DNA of 64,000 nt, taken from NCBI GenBank assembly GCA_963855995.1, contig OY979724.1:7945032-8009031 (forward strand). The letters run 5' to 3'. Position numbers and translations under genes: made by a program. Below the pieces are notes generated by a model. That model had not been told where the DNA came from, did no database searches, and saw only the letters and a list, made by a program, of their open reading frames with translations. Below, piece after piece: positions 1-10,689 of this stretch (position 1 is its first letter; each line of letters opens with the position of its first letter). This DNA comes from Muricea muricata (taxonomy: Eukaryota > Cnidaria > Anthozoa > Malacalcyonacea > Plexauridae).

Positions 1-895
1 CAATGATAGTTTGGGACATTTTTCATCATCAATTTAAAAATTGTTTAGAATGCAAATGAAGGAAGTCGAAATGAAGTCGAACGAAGATCCGAGCTTACGC
101 ATATCAAATCTCCTACCCAGAGCAATGCCTGTTCGTGGCTTGAGATTGGCATTGGCTCTCGGGAAATAGAATTCTTTCGTTAAACATTAATTAACAGTTT
201 TCAGTAGTAGAGTTCAGAAGTAAGTTTTAAATGCAAAATGGTTGATCCAGTTGGTCATCTAAACCTGAATGTCACTAAAAATCATTCGAGTTACGGCGGC
301 TTGCGACTCTTGCATGCCCTCCTATATATAAACAAATCGTAATATGTGACTAAATATAACAAATTTCGGTAGACCGTAAACAATATCTTTTCCAAAGTAG
401 TTTGTCTGTTTAAGATAAATAATACATTTAAACTTAAACAGCAAGGCTAGCGTATTCAATGTTTAAAAATCTTCACTATTGTGCTATGCTTGTTTACGAA
501 ATCGGTAGTATGCACTTTCATCTTTAATTAAGCGATAGGGCATTGCAGCATGCGCACAACAATCGGAACCCCAAAATTTAGGAGTTTCGGTTTTCTATTT
601 CCCCAGTGCCAATGGCAACCTCAACCCGGGAATTGGCATTGCTCTGGGTAAACGATTGAGGTGCATCGAAAGCTTTGAGAGGACAGCGAATAATCAACAT
701 ATAATATAGGAATAATCAATATTTGATTGCACACGTATCCTTAGTGAATAATGAATGAGCCTATCTGGCAATCACATTACAGTATTTCGGTCACAGCTAT
801 GCAATTGTAAACCCAAATAAAGTTCAGTACTATGAGGCAAGACGATCTGTACCGAAGTTAATGCATAGTTCTTGTCATTGATTATTCGCAAGTAC
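1..895. other. Non-coding; diverged inverted repeat
   Basis: No convincing gene is seen. Positions about 113-172 and the reverse complement of about 590-655 are related (shared start ACCCAGAGCAATGCC, shared end GGGAAATAGAA), so the 540 bp between them may be a decayed fold-back element. Confidence 0.4.
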
Positions 896-970
896 GTTAT
901 AATGTGAGCGACGGATCTGACGCGCTCGCCATTGTAAATCTTCATACAGATCCGTCGCTCGTATTATAAC
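896..970. repeat. Short hairpin with 24-bp arms
   Basis: GTTATAATGTGAGCGACGGA at the left pairs, with one or two mismatches, with TCCGTCGCTCGTATTATAAC at the right around a loop of about 27 bases. The size and TA-rich ends fit a small MITE or MITE remnant. No gene is recognised in the 900 bases to its right. Confidence 0.6.
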
Positions 971-1869
971 ACTATTACTTAGATCATGCTTTCAATAATC
1001 ACAGACTGATGGTGAGTTTGGAATAAAATTAAAAAATTACTCAGTCAATATTCAAGATGCTAGTTTTGCGATTATGTTTTGCACTATATTTTATAAATTG
1101 TCTTTGTTGTATACATTGGTTATTTTAAGTTAAGATGTAGTCTAAAATATATGCTATGACCTTGTTCATGTCCATGGGCACGGTGAAGAGGATGAATTTT
1201 TACATGATGAAGCAATCGTCAAATGAGGTCGTCTCGCCGAACACTCAACCCTACACTGTTGAATAATAATGCATGAATTTCAAAACCATTGTAAACGCTT
1301 TGGCGTTCGCCGATTTTCTAGACCATGTCTCCATGGCGCAATGAAACTCCAAGTTAAAAAAGCACAGCGCATGCGCAGACGCAAGTAATTTTCCCAGGAC
1401 AAGCTTTCTTTGTTCGTGTTTGTACTAAAAATACAATTATAATATATCGACAAAGAATCGCTTTCAGAATTTAGACAGAAGGACTGACTTCTTAGCAAGT
1501 TGTATGCACGACTATTAAGTGTTTGCTGTACGGGCATCCCCGTATGTCATACATAGAATGACGGACCTTGGTCATGCTTTACATCATTGAATAGTTCCTT
1601 CTTGTAAAACTGTCTCTTGTGTACAAATCTAAACGAGTTTGCTTCAAGAAACATAATGTTGTGGATTTTATACGTACTTAATGAAGTACAAAACATAATA
1701 TGAAAAAAGAAAACATCTTGAAAACCCCACGATATCGATTAATAAACAAGACCCAATTTTACATGAGAGGAAGGAATTGGCGCTGTGCTAGACTTGTGAA
1801 ATCAGGAACCAAACATTAAATCACGCAATCACCTACATGTTTCAACACGTTTAATAATTAGTTGGATTG

Positions 1870-2290
1870 TTAGGTTAGGTTAGGTTAGGTTAGGTTAGGT
1901 CAGGTCAGGTCAGGTCAGGTCAGGTCAGGTCAGGTCAGGTCAGGTCAGGTCAGGTCAGGTGAGGTGAGGTGAGGTGAGGTGAGGTGAGGTGAGGTGAGGT
2001 GAGGTGAGGTGAGGTGAGGTGAGGTGAGGTGAGGTGAGGTGAGGTGAGGTGAGGTGAGGTGAGGTGAGGTGAGGTGAGGTGAGGTGAGGTGAGGTGAGGT
2101 GAGGTGAGGTGAGGTGAGGTGAGGTGAGGTGAGGTGAGGTGAGGTGAGGTGAGGTGAGGTGAGGTTAGTTTAGGTCAGGTTAGGTTAGGTTAGGTTAGGT
2201 TAGGTTAGGTTAGGTTAGGTTAGGTTAGGTTAGGTTAGGTTAGGTTAGGTTAGGTTAGGTTAGGTTAGGTTAGGTTTGGTTAGGTTTGGT
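1870..2290. repeat. Pentanucleotide satellite (AGGTT / AGGTC / AGGTG)
   Basis: About 420 bp of a 5-bp repeat, organised in blocks. It begins as AGGTT (a permutation of TTAGG), switches to AGGTC near 1903, then to a long AGGTG block (about 1961-2164), and returns to AGGTT to the end. The zoned variants suggest successive local expansions. TTAGG is the arthropod telomere unit, but the interstitial location and the flanking GPCR genes argue for an ordinary microsatellite. Confidence 0.9.
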
Positions 2291-2435
2291 TGGATTAGCG
2301 ACATTTTTTACGAAACCTAGTGACCCTCGGATGTCCTATATGGTATGGATTTCCTATGAGGGAGGAAACCTGGAGTCGAACTAACAATTGAACGTAACAA
2401 AGTTCATGAAAATTTTGGCGCATTTTACATTTTAT

Positions 2436-3359
2436 CTAGCAAAAAAAGATAATTTCTACCGTTTGTCTGAAGGAAGTGCTTCGCCAGAAAACAAGACACG
2501 GATTTAACAAAGAATTGAAGTAAACAAACGTCATTGCTATCGACAACACAATTGCGAACGTTTCACTAGTAAATACCGCACGATTTAGAAATCTTTCAGA
2601 TAAATACAAAAACGAAGCTAAGGCATAACATGCCATAAGACTTCCAATAATGATGAACGCGGTTATTGTTGACCGTAGGATCTTCTTTCGTGATATGGTT
2701 TGACTGGTTGAAGGTGATTGAGTCGTCTGGATAGCTCTTCGATGTCGAGCAACGAGTTTATATGTCCAACACCAGGTGAGAACCACGGTAGTAATTGATA
2801 GAGATACAATAACAGCAAATCCGTCAACTAAAAGATATGTACGCCAAAATACACTGAAGGTTAAAGACGAAACCAGTAGAAAGGAGGAGACGACTATTAT
2901 AACGAGTCGAGACTTTGTGATGATAGCTTCGTAACGATAGGGATAAGCCAAGGTTATATAGGTTTGTAGGGTGAGAATCGTAGTTGTTACTAATGAAAGT
3001 TGCAAGAACAACCTTGATAATACACTTGCCAAATCCCAAAAAATACAGATCGAATGATTTCCCAAGAAAGTATCAAAGATCGCAGCGACAAATATCGGTT
3101 GTACAAAGGCAGTTACACAAAAGTCTGTGATGGCAAGTAGAAAGAAGATAGTGTTCTGAATAGTTCGTAGACGAGGATTACGATAGTACGCCATTATGAC
3201 AAGACCATTAGCCAGTGTTCCAAAGAGGGAAGTGACAATATTTATGAACGCCATTGCAGCTCGTAACGAGATTGTTTTCAGTTCGGTTGGAATGCGTACG
3301 AACACCACTTCACATGTCAGAATGGAGTCCGACTGCAATAATGTCATATTATTTGCCAT
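2436..3359 (-). CDS. Class A (rhodopsin-like) GPCR, atypical DRY, copy 1
   Basis: Intronless 307-aa seven-helix receptor at the plasma membrane; ligand unknown. After a short N terminus with an N-glycosylation sequon (NMT, residues 4-6), TM1 carries GTLANGLVIMAY with the family Asn, and TM2 carries LLAITDF with the conserved Asp. The end of TM3 reads LQTYITLAYPY where most receptors have DRY, so the Asp and Arg are Gln and Thr. TM6 lacks CWxP. TM7 reads NSLLNPCLVFW, an NPxxY variant ending in Phe. The C-terminal tail is very short. The start ATG follows an AT-rich leader, and homologous copies begin at the same place. First of four minus-strand paralogues. The fold is certain; the subfamily is not. 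Confidence 0.9.
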   Translation of the reverse strand: MANNMTLLQSDSILTCEVVFVRIPTELKTISLRAAMAFINIVTSLFGTLANGLVIMAYYRNPRLRTIQNTIFFLLAITDFCVTAFVQPIFVAAIFDTFLGNHSICIFWDLASVLSRLFLQLSLVTTTILTLQTYITLAYPYRYEAIITKSRLVIIVVSSFLLVSSLTFSVFWRTYLLVDGFAVIVSLSITTVVLTWCWTYKLVARHRRAIQTTQSPSTSQTISRKKILRSTITAFIIIGSLMACYALASFLYLSERFLNRAVFTSETFAIVLSIAMTFVYFNSLLNPCLVFWRSTSFRQTVEIIFFC

Positions 3360-3813
3360 GCTATAGTTTTTTTTTAATATAATTCATATACCTTCCCACA
3401 TTCGATCCACGCTACACTCAAATGCGCTGGATTGCTGCTTTAATTAAAAGCATTGTCCTATCAGCGCAATATTTACCTCCTCTTCGTGTGATGACAGAGT
3501 TTCATCAACTGTCAGAAATCAATTACTATATTCATTGCGTTGATGTGAAATTAACATTAGAAAAATAAATGAAAAAAATTTTAATTAAAAATGCAGCTAA
3601 AATATATATTCCTCGATGTTTGAATGTAATTCTTCTTGATCTTCTCGAGTCATATTTCTCTAATTCTCTCAGCTTATGAAATCCGGTAAGAATACAGGTT
3701 ATTTTTTAACATTATTTAATCACAGAGAAGGTTAGTCTTTAATCCTTAACATATTCCCAGTAATTACGTTAGCAGAGCTTCTCACATGCACCTCCATCGT
3801 TAGGAACCTTTGT
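3360..3813. promoter_or_regulatory. GPCR 5' flank with shared upstream module
   Basis: No gene. Starting about 105 bp upstream of the receptor ATG, this stretch contains GCGCAATATTTA (about 3465-3476) followed by a TTTCATcAAcTg block and an A-rich segment. Diverged versions occur upstream of the receptor at 9176-10081 and the relic at 10690-11720. It is probably duplicated promoter DNA; function is inferred only from conservation. Confidence 0.45.
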
Positions 3814-3959
3814 TTAACGCATTAGTAGTGATATTGATACAATTAAATTCATCGTCATGAAGAAACGAAATAGATCAAAAGTCCCTTGGTAATTCTTCAC
3901 GTCCTTCTTGGTTCGTTTATAATAGCAAGTCAAAGATGTTAGCGTATTGTGCAAAACGC

Positions 3960-4210
3960 GCTTGCATGGCGGAAGAAGTGATGCTGAAGAAGATTTAGAA
4001 AATGCCCTGTTGAATATAGATCGTTGTCTCACCATCAATATAAATGATCCAAACAGTTTTAGTCACGAAGTTAATGATTTTTGATTGCTGTATTTTGATT
4101 GTTTTTAATGTCTTTTGATGTCTTTCTGAAGGAACTGCATGCTTCGCCAGAAAACAAGACATGGATTTAGTAAAGAGTTCAAGTACACTAATGTCACTGC
4201 TATAAGCCAC
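3960..4210 (-). pseudogene. GPCR relic (C-terminal end)
   Basis: Minus-strand reading recovers a degenerate TM7-to-tail segment corresponding to NSLLNPCLVFWRS, followed by an SFRQT-like tail, in broken frames. No upstream helices are intact. It is a decayed member of the local receptor family. Confidence 0.6.
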
Positions 4211-4420
4211 AGAGCTGCCTCATTACTACGACTAAATGTCGGAAATTAAGGACAACATTGGTCAATAACAAGAGAAATACCAAAAAGTAACATAACAATG
4301 ATGTGTTCATCGCGTAGAAGGCAACTACATAACCACGAGCCTTCCAGCGGTATGTAACTCTTCTTCATTTTAACTCCCGTTATCTCCAAGCTCCAGTCCT
4401 CTCCAAGCTTAGGGAATCCC

Positions 4421-4683
4421 AATCTCGTACTCAGAGCCTGCGATCCCCTTAGTCGAGAAACGAAGGACTTGGCATAATTCATTGTTTTTTTTCATTGAAT
4501 AGTCTTTGTATTTTTTGCAGTAACCAATCAGGATAAAGTTGAGATTGTTGAATTAGTTTGTTTAATTCCTGTGCATGCGCAGTAGCACTTGATCTCCAGG
4601 ATTTGTGGGGAAACAATAGATCATGCCAGAGCCCTTCGTTTCTAGACCAAGTGGATCGCAGGCTTTTGGTACGAAATCGAGTC
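4421..4683. repeat. Fold-back element (MITE-like)
   Basis: Left arm near 4421-4475 (CTCGTACTCAGAGCCTGCGATC) is inverted at about 4630-4683 (GATCGCAGGCTTTTGGTACGA). Arms of about 50 bp are 75-85% matched by eye. No coding sequence. It sits between two GPCR relics. Confidence 0.55.
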
Positions 4684-4884
4684 CATCGTCACTTCCAACA
4701 TTGCAGTAAAGGTATTGCATGATTTACAATTTCACTTTAATATTCACGCAATACGACGAGGCCTTGAGGAAAGCCATTTTTGGGTGACAAAACCATTGTT
4801 TTTAATCAAAGAAAAAAGGTTGTCTGACACTTAAATATTCAAATATTTTAAAATATTTTCATTTTTTATTGAAATTAAAATATT

Positions 4885-5600
4885 TTTCTATCGCATAATG
4901 ATACTTTGAACAGTTTTCCTAAAGGAAGAATTTCGCCAAAAAACAAGACAGGGATTTAACAAAGAGTTTAGGTAAATCAATGATGTTCCCATTGACCACA
5001 CACTCATCAGGCGTGCTTTGCGAGTACGTTCCCCAGAATTCAAAGATGCTTCGACAAAAAATAAAAACAAAGCTAACACGTAACATGCCGTCTAGCAATG
5101 ATGACCGCAAGATCGTCCATTGCGATACGTTGTGACTGGTGGATGGAGATTGAGTGGTTCAGATTGCTTTTCGATGTCTAGCAACGAGTCTATATGTCCA
5201 ACACCAAGTTAAGACCACGGTGACGATCGCTAACAATAATGGCAGGCGGTGCGTAGATGAAAAAAATTCGATTCCAAAGTACACTAAAAGTCGTATACAA
5301 AATGAAAAAGACGGAAAAGACGATAGTTGAAATAAGTCGGGACTTTGTAAAGATAGTTAATGATGACGATAAGGATAAGCCGAGCTTATGCCATTATGAC
5401 AAGACCGTTAGCCAATGTCCCAAAGCGAGAGATGGCAATATTAATGATCGCCACTGCAGCTTCCATCGAAATTGCTTTCAACCCAGTAGGGATATACATG
5501 CGCGCAAAATCGCATATCATAAATCGCATATCATAAATCGCATATCATAAATCGCATATCACAACTCGACTGAAATCGTGAAATATTTGCCATTACTCGA
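4885..5600 (-). pseudogene. GPCR pseudogene with internal deletion
   Basis: Reading the minus strand, the 5' part resembles the receptor N terminus and TM1 (ANGLVIMA), then jumps directly to the segment after TM3 (AYPYRH-like). Most of TM2-TM3, about 300 bp, is missing. TM5 (VLTWCWTYRLVARH), a piece of TM6, and TM7 with NSLLNPCLVFWRN follow in shifted frames. Stops and frameshifts are scattered. Four direct copies of a 14-bp unit (AAATCGCATATCAT) expand the N-terminal region at 5507-5563. Confidence 0.8.
5507..5563. repeat. 14-bp tandem repeat x4
   Basis: The unit AAATCGCATATCAT is repeated about four times. It arose from receptor N-terminal coding sequence (the C-D-I codons) inside the pseudogene. 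Confidence 0.85.
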
Positions 5601-5726
5601 ACATTCCTTCTCAAAGTGCAATATACCTACACAACTCTAATGCAATAATCTACATCGCTTCCTTTAATTAATAAAGAGCTCCCTAAATACAATATTTATA
5701 CCTATTCACAACAATGTTCAGTCCTA

Positions 5727-5965
5727 CACAGCAAAAAACGCACAACCTGTTCTGGCCTGATGAAAACAGCATTGAACAATGTTTTGCTGCCCATATTGTT
5801 CAAGGTTGTCAACAATATTGTTCAACATTGTTACACCTGATTGCAGGCTAATTCAGGCTCATCAACTCGTTCAGTATTGTTGACAACATTGAACAATGTG
5901 GGCAGCAAAACATTGTTCAATGCTGTTTTCATCAGGCCAGAACAGGTTGTGCGTTTTTTGCTGTG
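5727..5965. mobile_element. MITE with long hairpin arms, TA target duplication
   Basis: A 239-bp element starting CACAGCAAAAAACGCACAAC and ending with its inverse, flanked on both sides by TA (5725-5726 and 5966-5967). The arms cover nearly the whole element (about 90 bp each) and are almost perfectly complementary. TA duplication and short size fit a Tc1/mariner-type non-autonomous element. Confidence 0.85.
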
Positions 5966-6169
5966 TACCCGGTCTTTAACAGGTCTGCCAGCAGCCGACT
6001 TCTGCGTTTACCAATGTGCTGATGAAAGTGTCGGCACGTGTAGCCTACATAATCCGTATCACATATCACACTTGACTTTATAAACAACGCACTGTTGGTT
6101 CAAAAGGAGTTTTCTCTGGAACGTGAAGAACAAAATTTAACTTCTTGCTGACTTACTCTGGTTGAAGTA

Positions 6170-6515
6170 GTGTCTCAATTCTTGCGCCAAGGTCATTCAG
6201 CTGTCGACGCACGATATTTAAGGACTTATGGTCTTCAAAAGGCAGGAAGATTCTCAGAATGCTTTCTTTCCTGACTTGAATCTGACTTGACTTACATCAA
6301 CGCATTGCATGATGAACAAAGGAATTCGGTTGTTGGCAGACATGTTAAAGAGTGTCATGGAGAAGAACCGGGCAGGAATTGAACATTGTTTCTCAATCCT
6401 AAAGAAGTGTCAAAGCAAGATTGACTGTCTCCTGTACGAGATGTTAATTATCAGGGAGCTAAAACCTAATTTAAACACTCAAACAGACTTACTGAAATCC
6501 AAACTATTTACTTAG
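6170..6515 (+). pseudogene. Penelope-like retroelement fragment (GIY-YIG end)
   Basis: The frame ending at 6515 contains KIDCLLYEMLIIRELKPNLN followed by a Gln-Thr-Asp and Ser-Lys-Leu-Phe tail. This resembles the C-terminal portion of the GIY-YIG endonuclease domain of Penelope-like elements, as I remember the family. Upstream coding is broken. The assignment rests on this short motif only. Confidence 0.5.
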
Positions 6516-6636
6516 TTATAATGTTTCAGAATTAACTAATTGTAATGCTATTGTTATGTAATTTTGTATAAATATAACACGGTAAAATTAAATCTACTTT
6601 TTCGCAATGAAATCGGAGAATACCATTTACAACTCA

Positions 6637-7030
6637 TTACGGCTGTATTAACTTTTTAAAATACCATACGGTTGGTACAATCTTAGCTTCGTATGGTAGA
6701 TTACTCCAAACAAAAGCAGCGCTGTAATTAAAGCACCTCTTGCCAAAATCTTTATTTGGTTTGGGAAGTGCTAAATCTGAATTTATTTCGTAAGTTGTGG
6801 CCATATACACAAATAACAATTTGGATTATACGTCTCGTTTCTAATGATGTCCATTGAAGGTTTACAAGCAAATCGACGGAAGTTACATCATAAGATTTCC
6901 TAGTGATTATTCTTGCTGCACGATTCTGAAATTTTTGTAGTCTATTTTTTAGGGTGTTCCCACAGTTATACCACAGAGGGCTGCAATAATCAAAATAAGG
7001 TAGAACAATTGCACAGCATTTATACAACAT
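6637..7030 (-). pseudogene. LINE reverse-transcriptase C-terminal fragment
   Basis: Minus-strand frames give IVLPYFDYCSPLWYNCG, then LQKFQNRAARIITRKSYD. This is the conserved segment downstream of the RT catalytic core in CR1/L2/jockey-type LINEs. A second, overlapping frame carries the end, so at least one frameshift is present. It is related to the longer LINE relic at 18965-20095. Confidence 0.8.
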
Positions 7031-8188
7031 TATACAGCATTTTTAACGAACATAGAGGGACAAAAAGTTTTCTTCTACCAATTAGACCTACAATGTGCGC
7101 ACTGATCTCTATATATTTTTGAAACCACAATAAGAAATGGGTTACCTTGGGTTTCAACTTGAAAATGATGCTACGATGGGATCAAAACGACGTTGTAAAA
7201 TAAATTTATTATCACTACAAGACATTACGATCAACAATGAAATTCTTTGCAAAAATTTATTTATATATGAAAGTCGTTTTTGGGTTTTAATATGTATCCA
7301 TATATTGCGTGTTCCGATTGGTGTGTCCACTACTCGCTCTTTTAAAGAATATTCTAATCTTAGCGTATACGAGATTTTTTTATCATTTCGGTACGGATCG
7401 AACCAGTATCCAGTATATGCTGTACTACTTAACGCAGGATCTTATATGACTGGGCTTTAGTGAAGAAGTGTTTAAATCAATCACCTCGGAATATTGACAG
7501 AGTGACTTTATGGAATACGTGTCACAGTATTTAGCATATGCTGTAATTGAGGAACCACAGTATTTAGCTTATGCTTTACTTGAGGAACCACAGTATTTAG
7601 CATGAGAGTGGCCCCTCAATTGAGATAACCCCTCAAATTAACAAAAAAAAACCCAACTAATATCTCTCGACTATACCACAGCTATCATCCTGAATCTTGG
7701 ATCTTACAGCATCGAACGTGCTAAATTGGCTAAAATATAAAAGCAAAATTCATTGACCAATAGAACATAACCATAATGACGTTATTCAGTAGTTGAGCAA
7801 GCAACAATTTAAAAATTGCTACATTGGTAAATGTTTTTAGGTTCTTATTTGGCAAGAGAATTAAATGAAACAAACATAATTCAACATCTATTTCACAAAT
7901 AATCTTTTTGTTACTTGGATCATTGAGCAATATTTTCTTTTTTTTAGTGACCTACTAAATGACGTAATTATGGGTATGGTCTAGTGGTTGTTTCAATGAA
8001 TTTTGCGTCTATTATATTTTGTTGTTTTAACCAAATCACAAATTTTCATTTTACGTTATTGTGATTTAATAAACTATCAACATATTCCAGCGTAGCTACT
8101 CTAAACCTGAATGCTACCCAAACTTCAGGAACTGAAAATCTCCAGGATCGAGCTTCTAGAGTAATAAATCCAAGCGAATTGGCAGATT
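7031..8188. other. Non-coding stretch with small 34-bp repeat
   Basis: No convincing gene. Three imperfect copies of a unit of about 34 bp (CACAGTATTTAGCATATGCT and following) lie at about 7526-7604. The rest is AT-rich and unassigned. Confidence 0.5.
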
Positions 8189-8190
8189 TA

Positions 8191-8572
8191 CAGTCAAACC
8201 GGATGTTCTGTTCCCCCCAATATTGCAAGATTGCCGTCAATATTGCAATGTTCATGCGCTAATTGCTCCGAGCAAGTTGCACCGGAACTTGCAAGTTGCA
8301 ACTATATCAGTTTTAACAAATTTGTTGATTTCAATACTTTCCTGGCAGATTTTCGCTGATAAAAATACTGCCAAACAATACTAGTTACTTTGCAGTATTT
8401 TTATCAGCGAAAATCTGCTAGGAAAGTACTGAAATCAACAAAATTTGTTAAACTGATATAGTTGCAACTTGCAAGTTCCGGTGCAACTTGCTCGAAGCAA
8501 TTAGCGCATGAACATTGCAATATTGACGGCAATGTTGCAATATTGGGGGGAACAGAACATCCGGTTTCACTG
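8191..8572. mobile_element. MITE, 382 bp, TA target duplication
   Basis: Starts CAGTCAAACCGGATGTTCTG and ends with the inverse (CAGAACATCCGGTTTCACTG), flanked by TA at 8189-8190 and 8573-8574. The arms extend almost to the centre (about 175 bp each) and are well over 90% complementary, giving a long hairpin. Tc1/mariner-type by its TA duplication. Confidence 0.85.
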
Positions 8573-8716
8573 TAAGACTGCCTGACCTGTTGAACTTTGC
8601 AAAGCTGCAAAAGTATATAAATTTATTGTACTTTTATTGTATTTTATATTACATACTTCATGTAGTTTTAGGAAAACAGAACATGCGTTGATAACAGTGA
8701 ATAGTCACTGAAGCAC

Positions 8717-8877
<161 letters not shown>

Positions 8878-9175
8878 ATGCCTTGCTAAATATAGGCGTA
8901 TCCAGTACCGAGACAACTAATTTGAATTGTTAATTTAAATGAATGTGACTTTTACATAGTAGTTTTTGGCAGCGTTGTTGCTATTGCAGACTTACAGGAT
9001 GTTTTGCCGTACTCATGCAAATTCCGTTCGAAATGTGCACTTGTACATTGTAGATTTGAAATTATCTATTTACAAGTGGGTCAGTGTCTTGTATTAATCC
9101 ACATTACAAAACATAAGTTTGAAATTCGCGAAGAGCAGCATGTATGTTAAACTATCGTGATTTTGTTTTTTTTTT

Positions 9176-10081
9176 CTAGCATGTGAGGATATTTTCTAAC
9201 GTCTCTCTAAAGGAAGTGCTTCGCCAGAAAACAAGACAGGGTTTTAACAAAGAGTTCAGATAAACCGATGTCACTGCTACTAACCAAATATTCCTCGTTA
9301 TTGTATCAGAAAACACGACACGATTAAAAAATGCTTCGGACAAAAATAAGAACAAAGCTAAGAAGTAACACGCCAGAAGACATGCAATAACGACGAACGC
9401 GGTTATTGTTGATCGCAGGATTTTCCTTCGTGATACTTTTTGACTAGGTGAATGAGTTTGAGTCGTCTTGATGGCCTTTTGATGTCGAGAAACGAGTTTG
9501 TAAGTCCAACACCAGGTTAAAACCACGATGGTGATTGCTAAGATAATAATGGCAGGCAGTACGCGACTTAAAAAGTATCTGCTCCAAACAACACTAAGGC
9601 TTGAAAATGAAACGAGAAAGAAGGAAAAGGCAATTGCTTTGACAAGCCGAGACTTTGTAATAGTTCGGTATTGATAGGGATGAGCCAAGGTTATATAACT
9701 TTGCAAGCTAAGAATCACAATTGTTACAAACGAAAGTTCGACGAACAACATGGATAGCACAAGGCACACGTCCCATAAAACGCACCTACGATTTCCTGAA
9801 AAAGTATCGAGGATCGCGGCAACGTATGTCGATTCGGCAAAGGCACCTACACTAAAGTCTGTGATGGCCAGTACAAAGAAGATCGTGTTCTGAATAGTTC
9901 GTAGACGAGGGTTACGATAGTACGCCATTATGACAAGACCGTTAGCCAGTGTTCCAAAGATGGAGATGACAATATTTATGATCGCCACAACAGCTTCGAT
10001 CGACATTGCTTTCACACCGTTAGAAATGTATACGCGCGAAATATCACATATTATAACGGAACTCGGCTGCAGTTGTGCCAT
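9176..10081 (-). CDS. Class A GPCR, atypical DRY, copy 2
   Basis: Intronless receptor. I choose the ATG at 10081 (MAQLQPSSV) because it aligns with the starts of the other copies; an in-frame extension upstream to 10231 is unlike them. TM1 has GTLANGLVIMAYYRN and TM2 LAITDF. A Cys before TM3 (RRCVLWDV) is present, but no partner Cys is obvious in the second extracellular loop. The TM3 end reads LQSYITLAHPY, so DRY is Gln-Ser-Tyr. The third loop carries SRRKILRSTITA before TM6. TM7 reads NSLLKPCLVFW, so the usual Asn of NPxxY is Lys in this copy. Ligand and coupling are unknown. Confidence 0.88.
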   Translation of the reverse strand: MAQLQPSSVIICDISRVYISNGVKAMSIEAVVAIINIVISIFGTLANGLVIMAYYRNPRLRTIQNTIFFVLAITDFSVGAFAESTYVAAILDTFSGNRRCVLWDVCLVLSMLFVELSFVTIVILSLQSYITLAHPYQYRTITKSRLVKAIAFSFFLVSFSSLSVVWSRYFLSRVLPAIIILAITIVVLTWCWTYKLVSRHQKAIKTTQTHSPSQKVSRRKILRSTITAFVVIACLLACYFLALFLFLSEAFFNRVVFSDTITRNIWLVAVTSVYLNSLLKPCLVFWRSTSFRETLENILTC

Positions 10082-10204
10082 ATTACTTGCTATTCTTAGA
10101 CATTCCCTCTCAAAATACAATATCTCCAGTTTGGCGTAACAGTACTGCTTCATGAAATCTCTACCAGTACATTCGCCGATCTCGAAAAGCTTGCTTAATA
10201 GCGT

Positions 10205-10440
10205 CACTCTATGGGCGCAATATTTATCCAAATTCGTCTTAATTATGATTTGGTGTCATTAACTGTACGTTAAAATGAACTAGAATTTTTTATTACTTCA
10301 ACACGCAAATTATAAAAATATATGAAAAAATCTTTAATAAAAAACATTATTTCGTACAATGGCCGTCACGCCAGATCAGCTGCTACGAAAAAAAAACCAA
10401 ACTAGAGTAATATATATGGTCGAGCGTATCTCTAGTTAAT
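10205..10440. promoter_or_regulatory. Duplicated 5' flank of GPCR copy 2
   Basis: Contains GGGCGCAATATTTATC, then a TTTGGTGTCATTAA block, a CACTTCAACA-like block, an A-rich ATATATGAAAAAA segment and a GAGTAATATATATGGTCGAG segment. The same blocks, in the same order and spacing, occur at 11932-12170 upstream of the neighbouring relic. It is likely promoter and leader DNA copied with the gene. Confidence 0.55.
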
Positions 10441-10689
10441 GTTAAATTTGTGGATTACGATACGAATACACTGCAGCTTTACACGACTTAGTGACGGAAA
10501 AACAAAGTTCCCACAACCCTAATCCCATTGTCAATAATAGGGCGTGCCAACCTCTATCTATTCAATATATTTTTGTTGTGAAGAGAACTGCATGTAAAAG
10601 TCCCACGAAGTTTGTGGCTTGTATTTGTTCTAGAAAAAGAACATATCTTTTATGTTTATCGAAATAACATTCCTTTTCTAGCAGTCTCC
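10441..10689. other. No feature seen
   Basis: AT-rich DNA between a GPCR 5' flank and the end of the next relic. No gene is recognised. Confidence 0.4.

Noticed and set aside
1870-2290. True telomere (arthropod TTAGG)
   Set aside because: Interstitial, mixed units and flanked by cnidarian-type genes.
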